A stretch of DNA of 28,227 nucleotides from Brevundimonas sp. UBA5866 (GCF_002432125.1 NZ_DJFS01000064.1:1-28227), one strand, 5' to 3'. Numbered from the stretch's first letter, positions 1 to 8,244 are shown. The notes: generated by a model from the letters alone, not told the origin. Translations and numbers: made by a program.

Positions 1-748
1 GCGGCGGCGGCGGCGGCGGAGCGTCTTGAGCACCGAAGGCGTAACGCAGACCCAGGGTTACGGTGTGCGACTGGTCATAGTCGCCCGACCATTCACCGAA
101 TGCCGGCGTAACCGAAGCCGGAACCACCGAGTCCCAACGGGCGTCGCCCGTCAGATAGCGGTAGGTCAGGTCGATGTTGGCGCGGTCCGAGATGGCCCAA
201 GCCAGACCGGCGATCGCTTGAGCAGCGAACTTGGTCGAGGTGTCGTCAGCAGCGAAAGCGCCGCCCGGAGCCTGACGCAGACGGCCGATGGTGTCGACGT
301 TCACGCGGTTTGCACCAACGCCCAGACCCACGAACGGACGCAGATTCCAGTCTTCGTTGCCGAAGTCATAGATCACGTTGGCCATCAGGGTGGTCGAGGT
401 GATGTCACCTTCCGGCGAGTGGCACGGGCCGGTAGCCGGGGTCAGGTTGCACAGGCCTTGCGGGCCGGTGACTGCACGAACGCGACCGATGTCACCCGAG
501 CGGTAGCCGCCTTCGAGTTCCATACGCCAGTTCGGGTTGAAACGGTAACCGAGGCGGGCGAAAGCAGCCCAACCATCGTTGACTTCCCAGTTCCAGTTGT
601 GACCGGTGGTCGACGATTCGGCATTGATGTCGTCGATGATGTGGTAACCCGCATCAATCGCGCCGTACCAGCCGTTAGGCTCGGCAGATGCGGCACCAGC
701 CGCAAACAGCCCAGCAGCGGCGACACTGGCCAGAAGTTTCAGCTTCAT
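1..748 (-). CDS. OmpA-like outer-membrane beta-barrel protein, 3' end beyond window
   Basis: The reading frame is open from an ATG at 748 to the left edge (249 codons), so the gene is partial. It begins with a clear Sec signal peptide (MKLKLLASVAAAG..., cleavage expected after ASA at about residue 22), preceded by a GAGAGG ribosome binding site. The mature part starts EPNGWYGAIDAGYH and shows alternating aromatic/polar strands (LGYRFNPNWRMELEGGYRSG, YDFGNEDWNLRPFVGLGVG, LTYRYLTGDARW, HTVTLGLRYAFG) typical of an eight-stranded OmpA/OprF-type barrel. It then enters a run of at least six prolines encoded by CCG codons at the window edge. In this family such a proline hinge links the barrel to a C-terminal peptidoglycan-binding OmpA domain, which would lie outside the window (inference). 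Cysteines in the CNLTPATGPC segment may form a loop disulfide. Likely an abundant structural porin anchoring the outer membrane. Confidence 0.85.
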   Translation of the reverse strand, partial: MKLKLLASVAAAGLFAAGAASAEPNGWYGAIDAGYHIIDDINAESSTTGHNWNWEVNDGWAAFARLGYRFNPNWRMELEGGYRSGDIGRVRAVTGPQGLCNLTPATGPCHSPEGDITSTTLMANVIYDFGNEDWNLRPFVGLGVGANRVNVDTIGRLRQAPGGAFAADDTSTKFAAQAIAGLAWAISDRANIDLTYRYLTGDARWDSVVPASVTPAFGEWSGDYDQSHTVTLGLRYAFGAQDAPPPPPP

Positions 749-948
749 GGTGTCCTCTCTCACTGAAGTTATGAGTCCGATGCCGATGCGTTCCCGCAAA
801 AGCACTCCAGCAACGAACGGCATTGCAGCAAGCAGGTTCCTTGGAATAGCGTCGAATGTGACAAGTGTGGCGCCATTCCAACACATATTTCGCGGAACGG
901 CCCATAAACCCGTTTTCAAATAACGAAGACTCTGAGGGAGGAAGCTGA

Positions 949-1854
949 ATGGCTGATGCGTTCAAGGGCCAGGTGGCCATTGTTACCGGCGCCGGTGGCG
1001 GCCTGGGGCGTGAACACGCACTGGCCCTGGCGGCACGGGGGGCCAAGGTCGTGGTCAATGATCTGGGCGGTGCGCGCGATGGATCGGGCGCATCCCAGTC
1101 CGCGGCCGAGGCAGTGGTTGCCGAAATCGTGGCTGCCGGCGGCGAGGCCTTCGCCAATGCGGCATCGGTTACCGATTTTGACGCAGTGCAAAAAATGGTG
1201 GCCGAAACGATGGAGCGCTGGGGGCGGATCGACATTCTGGTGAACAATGCCGGCATCCTGCGCGACAAGAGCTTCGCCAAGATGGATCTGGACGATTTCC
1301 GTCTGGTGATGGACGTCCATCTGATGGGCGCGGTGAACTGCACCAAGGCCGTCTGGGACATCATGCGCGCCCAGAACTATGGCCGCATCGTGATGACGAC
1401 GTCGTCTTCCGGCCTTTTCGGCAATTTCGGTCAGTCGAATTATGGCGCAGCTAAAATGGCGCTCGTCGGCCTGATGCAGACCCTGTCCATCGAGGGTGCA
1501 AAGAACGACATCCGCGTGAACTGCCTTGCGCCCACGGCCTATACCCGCATGACCGAGGACCTCGGCCTGCCACTCGATGCGCTGGAGGCCAAGCTGGTCA
1601 CGCCGGGCCTGCTGCATCTGGTCAGCCGCGATGCGCCCAGCCGCTGCATACTGACCGCTGGCGGGGGCGGGTTCGAGCGTGCCTATATAACCCTGACCCA
1701 GGGTGACTTCATCACAGGGCCGGATGCCGCCGAGCAGGTGGCCGCCCGCTTCGACAAAATCTCCGACCGCGAGGGCGAGATCGTTCCCGACATGGGCGCT
1801 GCACAAGCCATGATTGAACTGGCCAAGGCGCAGAAGGCCCATACCGGCGGATAA
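949..1854 (+). CDS. short-chain dehydrogenase/reductase (hydroxyacyl-CoA dehydrogenase-like)
   Basis: A 301-residue classical SDR. Visible motifs are the cofactor glycine motif TGAGGGLG (residues 13-20), NNAG (99-102), the catalytic serine region TTSSSG (150-155) and the YGAAK active-site pair Tyr165/Lys169. The adjacent NDLGGARDG segment (37-45) after beta-2 resembles the N-terminal dehydrogenase domain of peroxisomal multifunctional enzyme type 2 and bacterial (3R)-hydroxyacyl-CoA dehydrogenases. The extended C-terminus (about 60 residues beyond a normal FabG) fits that subgroup. The likely role is NAD(P)-dependent oxidation of a hydroxyacyl-CoA or related alcohol in lipid catabolism; the substrate is inferred. 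The ATG at 949 follows a strong GGGAGGAAG ribosome binding site. The gene is monocistronic: divergent from the outer-membrane protein gene and closed by a hairpin terminator just downstream. Confidence 0.85.
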   Translation: MADAFKGQVAIVTGAGGGLGREHALALAARGAKVVVNDLGGARDGSGASQSAAEAVVAEIVAAGGEAFANAASVTDFDAVQKMVAETMERWGRIDILVNNAGILRDKSFAKMDLDDFRLVMDVHLMGAVNCTKAVWDIMRAQNYGRIVMTTSSSGLFGNFGQSNYGAAKMALVGLMQTLSIEGAKNDIRVNCLAPTAYTRMTEDLGLPLDALEAKLVTPGLLHLVSRDAPSRCILTAGGGGFERAYITLTQGDFITGPDAAEQVAARFDKISDREGEIVPDMGAAQAMIELAKAQKAHTGG

Positions 1855-1867
1855 TTATAAAGTGATA

Positions 1868-1896
1868 GAGGCAGGGTTGAACCCTGCCTCTCTTGC
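1868..1896 (+). terminator. hairpin terminator after the SDR gene
   Basis: A perfect 9-bp stem, GAGGCAGGG at 1868-1876 and CCCTGCCTC at 1882-1890, with a TTGAA loop, lies 13 bp after the SDR stop codon and is followed by a short T-containing tail (tcttgcat). The stem is strong but the U-tract is weak. Confidence 0.7.
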
Positions 1897-1988
1897 ATAT
1901 TGCTTGAGCGAACGATTGTACCTCGACGCGAAAAGCGGTTAATCGGTCCCTTGTTAGCTCGCCCACGGGCTAAGGATTGCGCTTTATA

Positions 1989-2984
1989 ATGACCCAGACC
2001 CCGCCTTCCCCCAGCGAAACACCTATTGCCGCCATGACCGCGCGCGCGCGCCACGTCATCCAGCTCAATATCGAGGCTCTGCAGGCGCTCGAACGCTCGC
2101 TGGACGAGTCGATCGCCCGCGCAAGCCAGATCATTCTGTCGCGTCCGGGTTATGTCGTCGTGACAGGGATGGGCAAGTCGGGGCACATCGGCGGCAAAAT
2201 CGCCGCGACCCTCGCCTCGACCGGTACGAATGCCTTTTTCGTCCACCCGGCGGAAATGAGCCACGGCGATCTGGGCATGCTGCGCTCGGATGTGACGGTT
2301 CTGGCGATTTCGAACTCTGGCGAAAGCCGCGAACTGCGCGATCCGCTGATCTTCTGCCAACGCAACAATATTCCGGTCATCGGCATCACCCAACGACCGA
2401 CCAGTTTTCTGGGCCGCCACTCCCAGGTTCTGCTGACCATGCCCAAGGTTGCAGAGGCCTGTCCCGAGGGCCTGGCACCTACCACCTCGACCCTGATGAC
2501 ACTGGCGCTGGGCGATGCTCTGGCGATGGTTCTGATGGAGCAGCGGGGCTTTACCCGTGAAGACTTCGGCATGCACCACCCCGGTGGGGCGCTGGGCATG
2601 AGCCTGCAAAGCGTGCGCGAATGGATGATGGACCACGCGGCTGCGCCGATGACGGTCACCGCCCAGACCCCGTTCACGGATGTGGTCTATGCCATCACCG
2701 AGGGCCGCAAGGGCACGGTCGCGGTCGTGAACGACGATGGCACCCTGGCCGGTATGATTACCGACGGTGACGTGCGCCGCGCCTTTGCCCGCGATATCCA
2801 GACCCTGACGGCGCAGGATATCATGAGCCGCTCGCCCATCACGGTCGATCCGAGCCAGCGCATGCGCGACGTTGTGGACCTGCTGACCGCCAACAAGATC
2901 TCCAGCCTGTTGGTTGTCGAGGACGACAAGCCGGTTGCGGTCATCCACATCGCCGAACTGATGCAGGCGGGTTACGTCTCCTGA
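1989..2984 (+). CDS. kdsD: arabinose-5-phosphate isomerase (KdsD/KpsF family)
   Basis: A 331-residue protein with an N-terminal SIS sugar-isomerase domain (about 40-185) and two CBS domains (about 215-325), the standard KdsD/KpsF architecture and length. Characteristic stretches are TGMGKSGHIGGKIAATLAS (59-77), HPAEMSHGDLG (86-96), AISNSGES (106-113) and MHHPGGALG (195-203). The enzyme interconverts D-ribulose 5-phosphate and D-arabinose 5-phosphate, the first committed step to Kdo for lipopolysaccharide or capsule. The frame also opens at a TTG at 1977, but that lies directly against the AAGGA at 1972-1976, so the ATG at 1989 was chosen. The stop overlaps the next start (ATGA), so it is coupled to a glycosyltransferase and an exporter gene. 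This suggests the copy serves a surface polysaccharide, although it could also be the only KdsD of the cell. Confidence 0.93.
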   Translation: MTQTPPSPSETPIAAMTARARHVIQLNIEALQALERSLDESIARASQIILSRPGYVVVTGMGKSGHIGGKIAATLASTGTNAFFVHPAEMSHGDLGMLRSDVTVLAISNSGESRELRDPLIFCQRNNIPVIGITQRPTSFLGRHSQVLLTMPKVAEACPEGLAPTTSTLMTLALGDALAMVLMEQRGFTREDFGMHHPGGALGMSLQSVREWMMDHAAAPMTVTAQTPFTDVVYAITEGRKGTVAVVNDDGTLAGMITDGDVRRAFARDIQTLTAQDIMSRSPITVDPSQRMRDVVDLLTANKISSLLVVEDDKPVAVIHIAELMQAGYVS

Positions 2985-4243
2985 TGGTGCACACCATCCT
3001 GCTCGATGCCAGCCGGCTTCTGAGCCGGACAGAGCGGTCTGCGCCGACGGGTATCGACCGCGTATGTCTGGCCTATGCCGAGTGGCTGATCGCGCATCCG
3101 GTCTATCGGATGGTTCCGGTCCGCAGCCGCAAGGGCCAGCTGGCGCTGGTGGATGATGACTGGTTCCGCAAAAGGATCGCCGAACTGAGGCACCGCTGGA
3201 ACGGCCTGGCCAGAGCCGAGGAGCGGCCACAGGACCGTGATCTGATCGCTGCCCTGTGCTCGGCCCGGCCCCCCTCACGATCTGTACTGACGCCGCTGCC
3301 CCTGGAAACGGCCCCCTCGAAGAAGCGCGCCACGCGCCAATTCTTCCGTGCCCGCCGCACGGGCGTTCCCTCGGCGCTCGCCTATCTGAATGTAGGCCAC
3401 ACCGGACTGGACGAGCCGGAACTGCTCCAGTCGGTCAAGGATCGCGGCATACCGCGCATCATTCTGGTGCACGACCTGATACCGGTGACCCACCCCGAAT
3501 ACTGCCGCGATGGTGACGACGCCAAGCATGCACGGCGTATGGAGCATGCCCTGACCCTGGGCAGCCATATCATCGCCAACAGCGCCTATACGGCCCGGGA
3601 AATCGACCGCTTTGCCAAGGCCAGATCGCTGGCGTGCCCTCCGGTTGATGTGGCCCATCTGGGTCTGGAAAGCCATCTCAAGGCTGTTGAGCCGCTAAAG
3701 ACCCCGCGCCCGTATTTCGTGCATGTCGGCACCATCGAGGGCCGAAAGAATCTGGCCTTCCTGCTTACGGTCTGGCGTCATCTGGCCGAGAAGCATGGTG
3801 CCGATACGCCGGGCCTCGTCCTGATCGGACGATATGGCTGGGAAAACGAGGCGGTCCTTGATCTGCTCCACCGCAGCCCCGCCCTGCGCGGCCACGTCCA
3901 TCAGGCCGAGGGCATGGCCGATGCCACGCTGGCGCGGATCATGCTGGGCGCGCAGGCGGTACTGGCGCCGTCCAGTGTCGAGGGCTTCGACCTGCCTGCC
4001 GTCGAAGCCAGCGCGATGGGTATTCCACTGATTGCGTCCGATATCGCGCCGCACAGGGAACTGACACCACAGGCCAGACTTATTGATCCCATCGATGGTC
4101 CCGGCTGGCTGCGCGCGATTGAACAATACACTCAAGCAAAGCCTGTTGCCGCCCAATATACCGCTCCGAGATGGGAACAGCATTTCTCCATCGTCGAGCA
4201 ACGGATACTCAGCCCTCTGGCGACTTCTCGCCAAGAGATGTAA
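2984..4243 (+). CDS. GT4-family glycosyltransferase
   Basis: A 419-residue GT-B glycosyltransferase. The C-terminal nucleotide-sugar domain (about 240-400) is clear: the strand entering VGTIEGRKNL (248-257), LVLIGRYGW (278-286), and the EX7E signature in SSVEGFDLPAVEASAMGIP (330-348; Glu333 and Glu341), followed by ASDIAPHRE. The N-terminal acceptor domain is less conserved; it includes PTGIDRV (21-27) and LVHDLIPVTHPEY (161-173), both common in retaining GT4 enzymes of polysaccharide clusters. The ATG overlaps the kdsD stop by 4 bp. It probably transfers a sugar to a growing lipid-linked or capsular glycan at the cytoplasmic membrane; donor and acceptor cannot be read from the sequence. Its position between kdsD and an export lipoprotein supports a capsule or exopolysaccharide role. 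Confidence 0.88.
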   Translation: MVHTILLDASRLLSRTERSAPTGIDRVCLAYAEWLIAHPVYRMVPVRSRKGQLALVDDDWFRKRIAELRHRWNGLARAEERPQDRDLIAALCSARPPSRSVLTPLPLETAPSKKRATRQFFRARRTGVPSALAYLNVGHTGLDEPELLQSVKDRGIPRIILVHDLIPVTHPEYCRDGDDAKHARRMEHALTLGSHIIANSAYTAREIDRFAKARSLACPPVDVAHLGLESHLKAVEPLKTPRPYFVHVGTIEGRKNLAFLLTVWRHLAEKHGADTPGLVLIGRYGWENEAVLDLLHRSPALRGHVHQAEGMADATLARIMLGAQAVLAPSSVEGFDLPAVEASAMGIPLIASDIAPHRELTPQARLIDPIDGPGWLRAIEQYTQAKPVAAQYTAPRWEQHFSIVEQRILSPLATSRQEM

Positions 4244-4271
4244 GTCTCAGGGAAACGGAATAGAGCCCACT

Positions 4272-5399
4272 ATGACCAGAACTGCCGCAAGCCTGATGCT
4301 TCTTGCCCTTCTCGCAGGTTGTCAGACCTTGCCGCGCGACGGGCCGTCCGGCGCGGGCGTGGTGCAGGGAGCATCCACCGCCGAACAGACCCGCAGCTAT
4401 GCGATTGTCGATCTGTCGTTCGAACTGAGCGAGCGCCTGCGCAATGCGCCGCCGCGCTCCTTTGCCGGTCTTGCCCTGGCCGACAGCAATGAACCGACTG
4501 ATATCATCGGCATCGGTGACTCCCTTGCCGTCAGCATTCTGTCGCCGGGCTCGACCCTGTTCGCATCGGGTGACAACAACAGCGCCCTGCCGCCGCTGGT
4601 CGTAGACCGCAACGGGGCCATCTCCGTCCCCTATGCCGGCAGCATCAATGTTCAAGGCATGACCCCCGGTCAGGCCGCAACGGCCATCCGCCGCGCCCTG
4701 ACCGGCAAGGTCGGCAATCCGCAGGTTGTCGTCAGCCAGGCGACGGCCGCTTCCAACTCCGTCACCGTCCTGGGCGATGTCCGCAGCCCCGGCCGTCAGG
4801 CGCTTAACGCCAACCACGACCGCCTGCTGGACATTATCGCCGCCGCCGGCGGCTCTTCGCGTTCGCCCTATGACGTCGATGTCGTGATCATGCGCGATGG
4901 CCAGACCTATTCGGCCCCGCTATCGGTGGTGACGACCAAGTTCGACGAGAACATCCGCCTGCAGCGCGGCGACCAGATCAATCTGACCTATCGCCCGCGT
5001 CGCTTCTCCTCCTTCGGCGCGTTCAATGCCGTGGCGCGCAGCGAGCTGCCGCCGGGCCCGCTGACCTTGACCGAGGCCCTCAGCGGTGTCGGCGGTCTGG
5101 ATTCCAATCAGGCGAATGCCCGCTCGGTGCTGGTCTTCCGCTTCGAGCGTCCGGAAGTGGCTCAGGCCCTGGGCATTGCCCAACCGGTATCCTCACGCGG
5201 CGTGCCCGTGGTGTATCGCCTTAACCTGAACGAAGGTCAGGGCTTCTTTATCGCCAGCAATTTCCAGATCGAGCCGGACGATATCATCTATGCCCCGCGC
5301 GCCGGTGCCGCCGAAGCGCGTAAATTCTTCGAAGTCGTCCAGAGCCTGACCCGCGTCGTCTACGACGTGTCGGTAACCAATACCGCCCTGACGAACTGA
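4272..5399 (+). CDS. polysaccharide export outer-membrane lipoprotein (Wza/KpsD/BexD-type OPX)
   Basis: A 375-residue lipoprotein of the outer-membrane polysaccharide export family. The ATG at 4272 gives a lipoprotein signal (MTRTAASLMLLALLAGC) with lipobox LAGC and lipidated Cys17; the frame is open further upstream inside the glycosyltransferase gene, but those starts lack a signal peptide. A Poly_export domain follows (about 75-165: DIIGIGDSLAVSI ... GNPQVVV), then SLBB-like units (about 165-345: NSVTVLGDVRSPGRQALNAN, LLDIIAAAGGSS, RLQRGDQINL, LNEGQGFFIASNFQIEPDDIIYAPRAG). OPX proteins form the octameric channel through which capsule or exopolysaccharide crosses the outer membrane, working with an inner-membrane exporter that is not encoded in this window. 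It sits 28 bp after the glycosyltransferase and overlaps the next start by 3 bp. Confidence 0.9.
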   Translation: MTRTAASLMLLALLAGCQTLPRDGPSGAGVVQGASTAEQTRSYAIVDLSFELSERLRNAPPRSFAGLALADSNEPTDIIGIGDSLAVSILSPGSTLFASGDNNSALPPLVVDRNGAISVPYAGSINVQGMTPGQAATAIRRALTGKVGNPQVVVSQATAASNSVTVLGDVRSPGRQALNANHDRLLDIIAAAGGSSRSPYDVDVVIMRDGQTYSAPLSVVTTKFDENIRLQRGDQINLTYRPRRFSSFGAFNAVARSELPPGPLTLTEALSGVGGLDSNQANARSVLVFRFERPEVAQALGIAQPVSSRGVPVVYRLNLNEGQGFFIASNFQIEPDDIIYAPRAGAAEARKFFEVVQSLTRVVYDVSVTNTALTN

Positions 5400-5947
5400 T
5401 GATCGTACTGGACCGCATTCGCAAGGCGCTGGGCTTCAGGCCCGCGTCCCTGCCCGCGGACCAGGAAGACCCCTTCGAAGACGAACTGCAGCTTCCCGAC
5501 GGCCTGCCGGACCAGATTCATACGGTCGAACAGGCCGCTCTGGCCATCTATAGACGGCACAATCTACCGACGGATCCGGTCAGTTATCTGAAGCGCGGAC
5601 CGGACGCGCCGTGGGAAGTCCTGCCCGCCGGACTGACGCCCGCCGACAAGTGGAACATGGTCAACGCCGCGCCCGCAGGCGCGGGCTGGCGCTTTGGCGA
5701 TCGTTCGATATTGGGGCGTCAGAGCCCGCATGAGGAAGTGCGAAACGCCTCGACCCTGCTGGCCACCTGCGACCAGCTTCGCCGCAAGCTTTCGGGCGAA
5801 AGCCCCGTGACCGCACAGGACATCGCGGACGCCATGCTGCTGGGCACAGCGGCGGGCGTCTTGATGAGCGGGGCTTCCCAGGTCGCAACGGCCGAGCCAC
5901 ATGCCCCGCTCAGCTTCTATGCCGTGGAAGACGAGGCTGAAGATTAG
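5399..5947 (+). CDS. unrecognised 182-residue protein of the polysaccharide operon
   Basis: The start codon shares its A with the stop of the export lipoprotein gene (TGATG), so translation is probably coupled and the gene is the last of the kdsD operon. I do not recognise a family. The protein has a basic N-terminus (MIVLDRIRKALGFRP), an acidic stretch (about 20-31, DQEDPFEDEL), a central region rich in Trp/Pro/Gly (KRGPDAPWEVLPAGL, ADKWNMVNAAPAGAGWRFG) and a predicted helical segment (STLLATCDQLRRKL; TAQDIADAMLLGTAAGVLMSGAS, about 140-160) before an acidic tail. There is no signal peptide; the alanine/glycine-rich helix near residue 150 is only weakly hydrophobic. A role in regulating or assembling the polysaccharide system is guessed from position only. 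Its stop overlaps the stop of the opposing LLM oxidoreductase gene. Confidence 0.75.
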   Translation: MIVLDRIRKALGFRPASLPADQEDPFEDELQLPDGLPDQIHTVEQAALAIYRRHNLPTDPVSYLKRGPDAPWEVLPAGLTPADKWNMVNAAPAGAGWRFGDRSILGRQSPHEEVRNASTLLATCDQLRRKLSGESPVTAQDIADAMLLGTAAGVLMSGASQVATAEPHAPLSFYAVEDEAED

Positions 5948-6936
5948 GCCGTGAGGCCAACCGCCTGTGCCAGTTTTTCGACAGAGCGGATACGCGCAGC
6001 CGGATCCCAGATCTGGCTGGTGATCATCAGTTCGTCCGCGCCGGTACGCTCGACAAACCCGGCAATGGTCTGTCGCACCGTTTCGACCGATCCGACCGCA
6101 GCACAGGACAGGGCCGAATCCACAACGGCCTTGGAGGTGCCGTCCAGTTGCTCGTAATAGCCCGGTTGCGGAGGCGGCAGCTTGCCCGGCTTGTTCAGCC
6201 GCAGGTTCACAAAGGCCTGCTGGACCGAGGTGAACAGGTCACGCGCTTCGGCATCGGTGTCGGCCACAAAGGCATTGTAGCCCAGCATCAGATAGGGCTT
6301 TTCCAGATGCGCCGATGGGCGGAACGTCTTTCGATAGATGTCTGCGGCCCGCATCATTTCGCCGGGGGCGAAATGGCTGGCAAAGGCATAGGGCAGACCC
6401 AGATGGGCGGCCAGCTGCGCCCCATAGGTCGATGAACCCAGAATCCAGATTTTCACATCCTGCCCTTCACCCGGATAGGCGGCGATGCGCTGGCCGGCCT
6501 GAGCCGGTTCGAACCAGTGCATCAGCTCCATCACATCCTGCGGGAAGCTATCTACGTCTCCCTGGAGGGTGCGGCGCAGGGCCCGGGCCGTCGCATGGTC
6601 GGTGCCCGGCGCACGGCCAAGGCCAAGGTCGATCCGACCGGGATACAGGGCTGACAGGGTGCCGAACTGTTCGGCGATGACCAGAGGGGCATGGTTGGGC
6701 AGCATGACACCGCCCGCGCCGATACGAATGGATTTCGTGGCCGCAGCGACCGCGCCGATCACAACCGATGTCGCCGCACTGGCAATACCGGGCATGTTGT
6801 GGTGTTCAGCCAGCCAGTAGCGGGTGAAGCCCGCCGTTTCTGCGTGTGTCGCCAGCTCGACCGTATTTCTTAGCGCCTGACCAACGTCGGAGCCTTCGGG
6901 AACGGGAGCGAGATCAAGAATGGAATAGGCGGTCAT
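5944..6936 (-). CDS. LLM-class flavin-dependent oxidoreductase (luciferase-like)
   Basis: A 330-residue bacterial-luciferase-like TIM-barrel monooxygenase. The opening MTAYSILDLAPVPEG, then YWLAEHHNMPGIASAATSVVIG (about 40-61), IGAGGVMLPNHAPLVIAEQFGTL and LYPGRIDLGLGRAPGTD are hallmarks of the FMN/F420-type subgroup often annotated as MsnO8- or YhbW-like. The frame could start up to 16 codons earlier (ATG at 6984), but the family consensus begins at MxxYSILDLAPV, so the ATG at 6934-6936 was chosen; its GGTAGG sequence sits unusually close, directly against the ATG, which leaves the start uncertain. Such proteins bind reduced flavin and oxygenate small molecules; the substrate is unknown. It lies 60 bp downstream of the DUF3617 lipoprotein gene on the same strand and overlaps the convergent polysaccharide operon by 4 bp. 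Confidence 0.88.
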   Translation of the reverse strand: MTAYSILDLAPVPEGSDVGQALRNTVELATHAETAGFTRYWLAEHHNMPGIASAATSVVIGAVAAATKSIRIGAGGVMLPNHAPLVIAEQFGTLSALYPGRIDLGLGRAPGTDHATARALRRTLQGDVDSFPQDVMELMHWFEPAQAGQRIAAYPGEGQDVKIWILGSSTYGAQLAAHLGLPYAFASHFAPGEMMRAADIYRKTFRPSAHLEKPYLMLGYNAFVADTDAEARDLFTSVQQAFVNLRLNKPGKLPPPQPGYYEQLDGTSKAVVDSALSCAAVGSVETVRQTIAGFVERTGADELMITSQIWDPAARIRSVEKLAQAVGLTA

Positions 6937-6996
6937 CCTACCGATATGGTGACGCCGCACGACATCGCCATACCGGCAGGACAACCATTTTCAGTC

Positions 6997-7512
6997 TCAG
7001 CTACCGGCCGGGCAATCGCCGACGCGCTCTGCCGTCATGGTCATTTTGGTTTCTGCCATTTGCGGCATGGGTGCGGGGTCCATCTTGGTCGTAACCTCGG
7101 TGGTGTAGCGGCTGTTGAAATCGCCACTGACCCTGATGGTGCTCTCGGTCTTGATATTGCCCGGCATGGTGCATTGGGCCGAACCCACCATTGCGTCGCC
7201 CTGACGGGTGAAGGGCGTGCTGGTGCACTGTGCACCCTGCTGTTCAGCAGTTGCCGGAGCTTCCAGTTTCGATTCCTTGATGCAGACTTCCTGGGCAGGA
7301 ATGGCTCCCGCGCCCGCTGCTGCCGCACCTTCAACCGCAGTCGTTACGCGCCAAAGACCCGGTTTGGGCCCTTCCAGCGAGGCCGCAGCGGCGTTCTTGT
7401 CGGCCGCATCCGGTGCCGCGGCATCGCCCTCGGCCTTGTTGCTGCCCGGGCTGCAGGCAGCAAAAGTCAGAGCCATGACCGAAGCCAGACCCGTCATTGC
7501 GATTTTTTTCAT
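6997..7512 (-). CDS. DUF3617-type lipoprotein
   Basis: A 171-residue predicted lipoprotein. The ATG at 7512 gives MKKIAMTGLASVMALTFAAC with a near-canonical lipobox ending at Cys20, and a GAAGGGAAAA ribosome binding site stands in front; an earlier in-frame ATG at 7572 lacks a signal sequence. After an Ala/Asp/Lys-rich linker (about 21-48) comes a small domain beginning GPKPGLWRVTTAVEG, with four further cysteines (EVCIKES, GAQCTST, SAQCTMP, GDCPAG). This matches the DUF3617 pattern of 'pGlW' followed by a cysteine pair before and after the central strands; cysteines probably form disulfides in the periplasm. The function of the family is unknown. It lies 72 bp downstream of engB on the same strand and may be read from the rpmH operon or from its own promoter. 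Confidence 0.8.
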   Translation of the reverse strand: MKKIAMTGLASVMALTFAACSPGSNKAEGDAAAPDAADKNAAAASLEGPKPGLWRVTTAVEGAAAAGAGAIPAQEVCIKESKLEAPATAEQQGAQCTSTPFTRQGDAMVGSAQCTMPGNIKTESTIRVSGDFNSRYTTEVTTKMDPAPMPQMAETKMTMTAERVGDCPAGS

Positions 7513-7584
7513 GATATTTTCCCTTCCCCAGCATGGAGAAACGGAAAACTCGCAAACCCAGCCCCGGTTCAACCTTGACTGGAA

Positions 7585-8244
7585 TCAATCAAGAATTACA
7601 CCCGTTGTACGCATGATTTCGGCGCGCAATTCGGGAATACCGATGCCCTTCTCCGAAGAGGTGATCGCCACATAGGGATAGGCGGCTGGACGCTTGGAGA
7701 TGGCTTTGAGGGTCGCGGCCTGAACCTTTTCGGCCTCGCCCTTCTTCAGCTTGTCGGCCTTGGTCAGGACGATCTGATAGGACACCGCCGCCAGATCGAG
7801 CGCATCGAGCGCCTCGTCATCGACCTTCTTCAGACCGTGACGGCTGTCGATCAGCAGATAGACACGCTTCAGGGTCACCCGACCGCGCAGATAGTCGCGG
7901 CCGAGGTCCTGAAAGCGCTTGACCTCGGTCTTGGACGCCTTGGCCCAGCCATAGCCGGGAAGGTCGACCAGACGCATACGGTCGTCGAGGTTGAAGAAGT
8001 TCACCTCGCGGGTACGGCCCGGCTCGTTCGAGGCACGGGCCAGCTTGTGCATGCCCACAAGCCCGTTGATCAGGCTGGACTTGCCCACGTTCGAACGCCC
8101 CGCGAACGCGATCTCGGGGAGATCGGGTTCGGGAAGCTGTTCGATCTTGGCGCAGCCGAGCATGAAGGTGGCCTGACGCGAAAACAGGACGCGCGCGGCC
8201 TCGATCTCTTCGGCGGAATATTCGCCAGTCTTGGGTTCGTCCAT
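7585..8244 (-). CDS. engB: ribosome-biogenesis GTP-binding protein EngB (YihA/YsxC)
   Basis: A 219-residue TRAFAC-class GTPase of the EngB/YihA/YsxC family, needed for assembly of the large ribosomal subunit. The G1 loop is AGRSNVGKSSL (48-58), switch I contains NEPGRTREVNFF (73-84), G3 is VDLPGYGWAKAS (93-104) and G4 is LTKADKLKKG (160-169), with SSEKG-type G5 near the C-terminus (about 200-205). Length is standard. A GTG one codon earlier (8247) would also start the protein and has slightly better spacing to the AAGGG sequence; the ATG was kept. It follows yidC by only 9 bp, the conserved rpmH-rnpA-yidC-engB order. Confidence 0.95.
   Translation of the reverse strand: MDEPKTGEYSAEEIEAARVLFSRQATFMLGCAKIEQLPEPDLPEIAFAGRSNVGKSSLINGLVGMHKLARASNEPGRTREVNFFNLDDRMRLVDLPGYGWAKASKTEVKRFQDLGRDYLRGRVTLKRVYLLIDSRHGLKKVDDEALDALDLAAVSYQIVLTKADKLKKGEAEKVQAATLKAISKRPAAYPYVAITSSEKGIGIPELRAEIMRTTGVILD

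Noticed and set aside
1..20. Trinucleotide GCG repeat at the left edge as a microsatellite
   Set aside because: It encodes the proline hinge (CCG codons) of the OmpA-like protein, which explains it, though length variation is possible.
26..766. Long plus-strand open frame (246 codons) over the OmpA-like gene
   Set aside because: It is the antisense of a clear signal-peptide-bearing barrel gene on the minus strand and encodes no recognisable protein.
1683..3278. 531-codon minus-strand open frame across kdsD
   Set aside because: Antisense to kdsD and flanking genes, with no signal, domain or ribosome binding site to support it.
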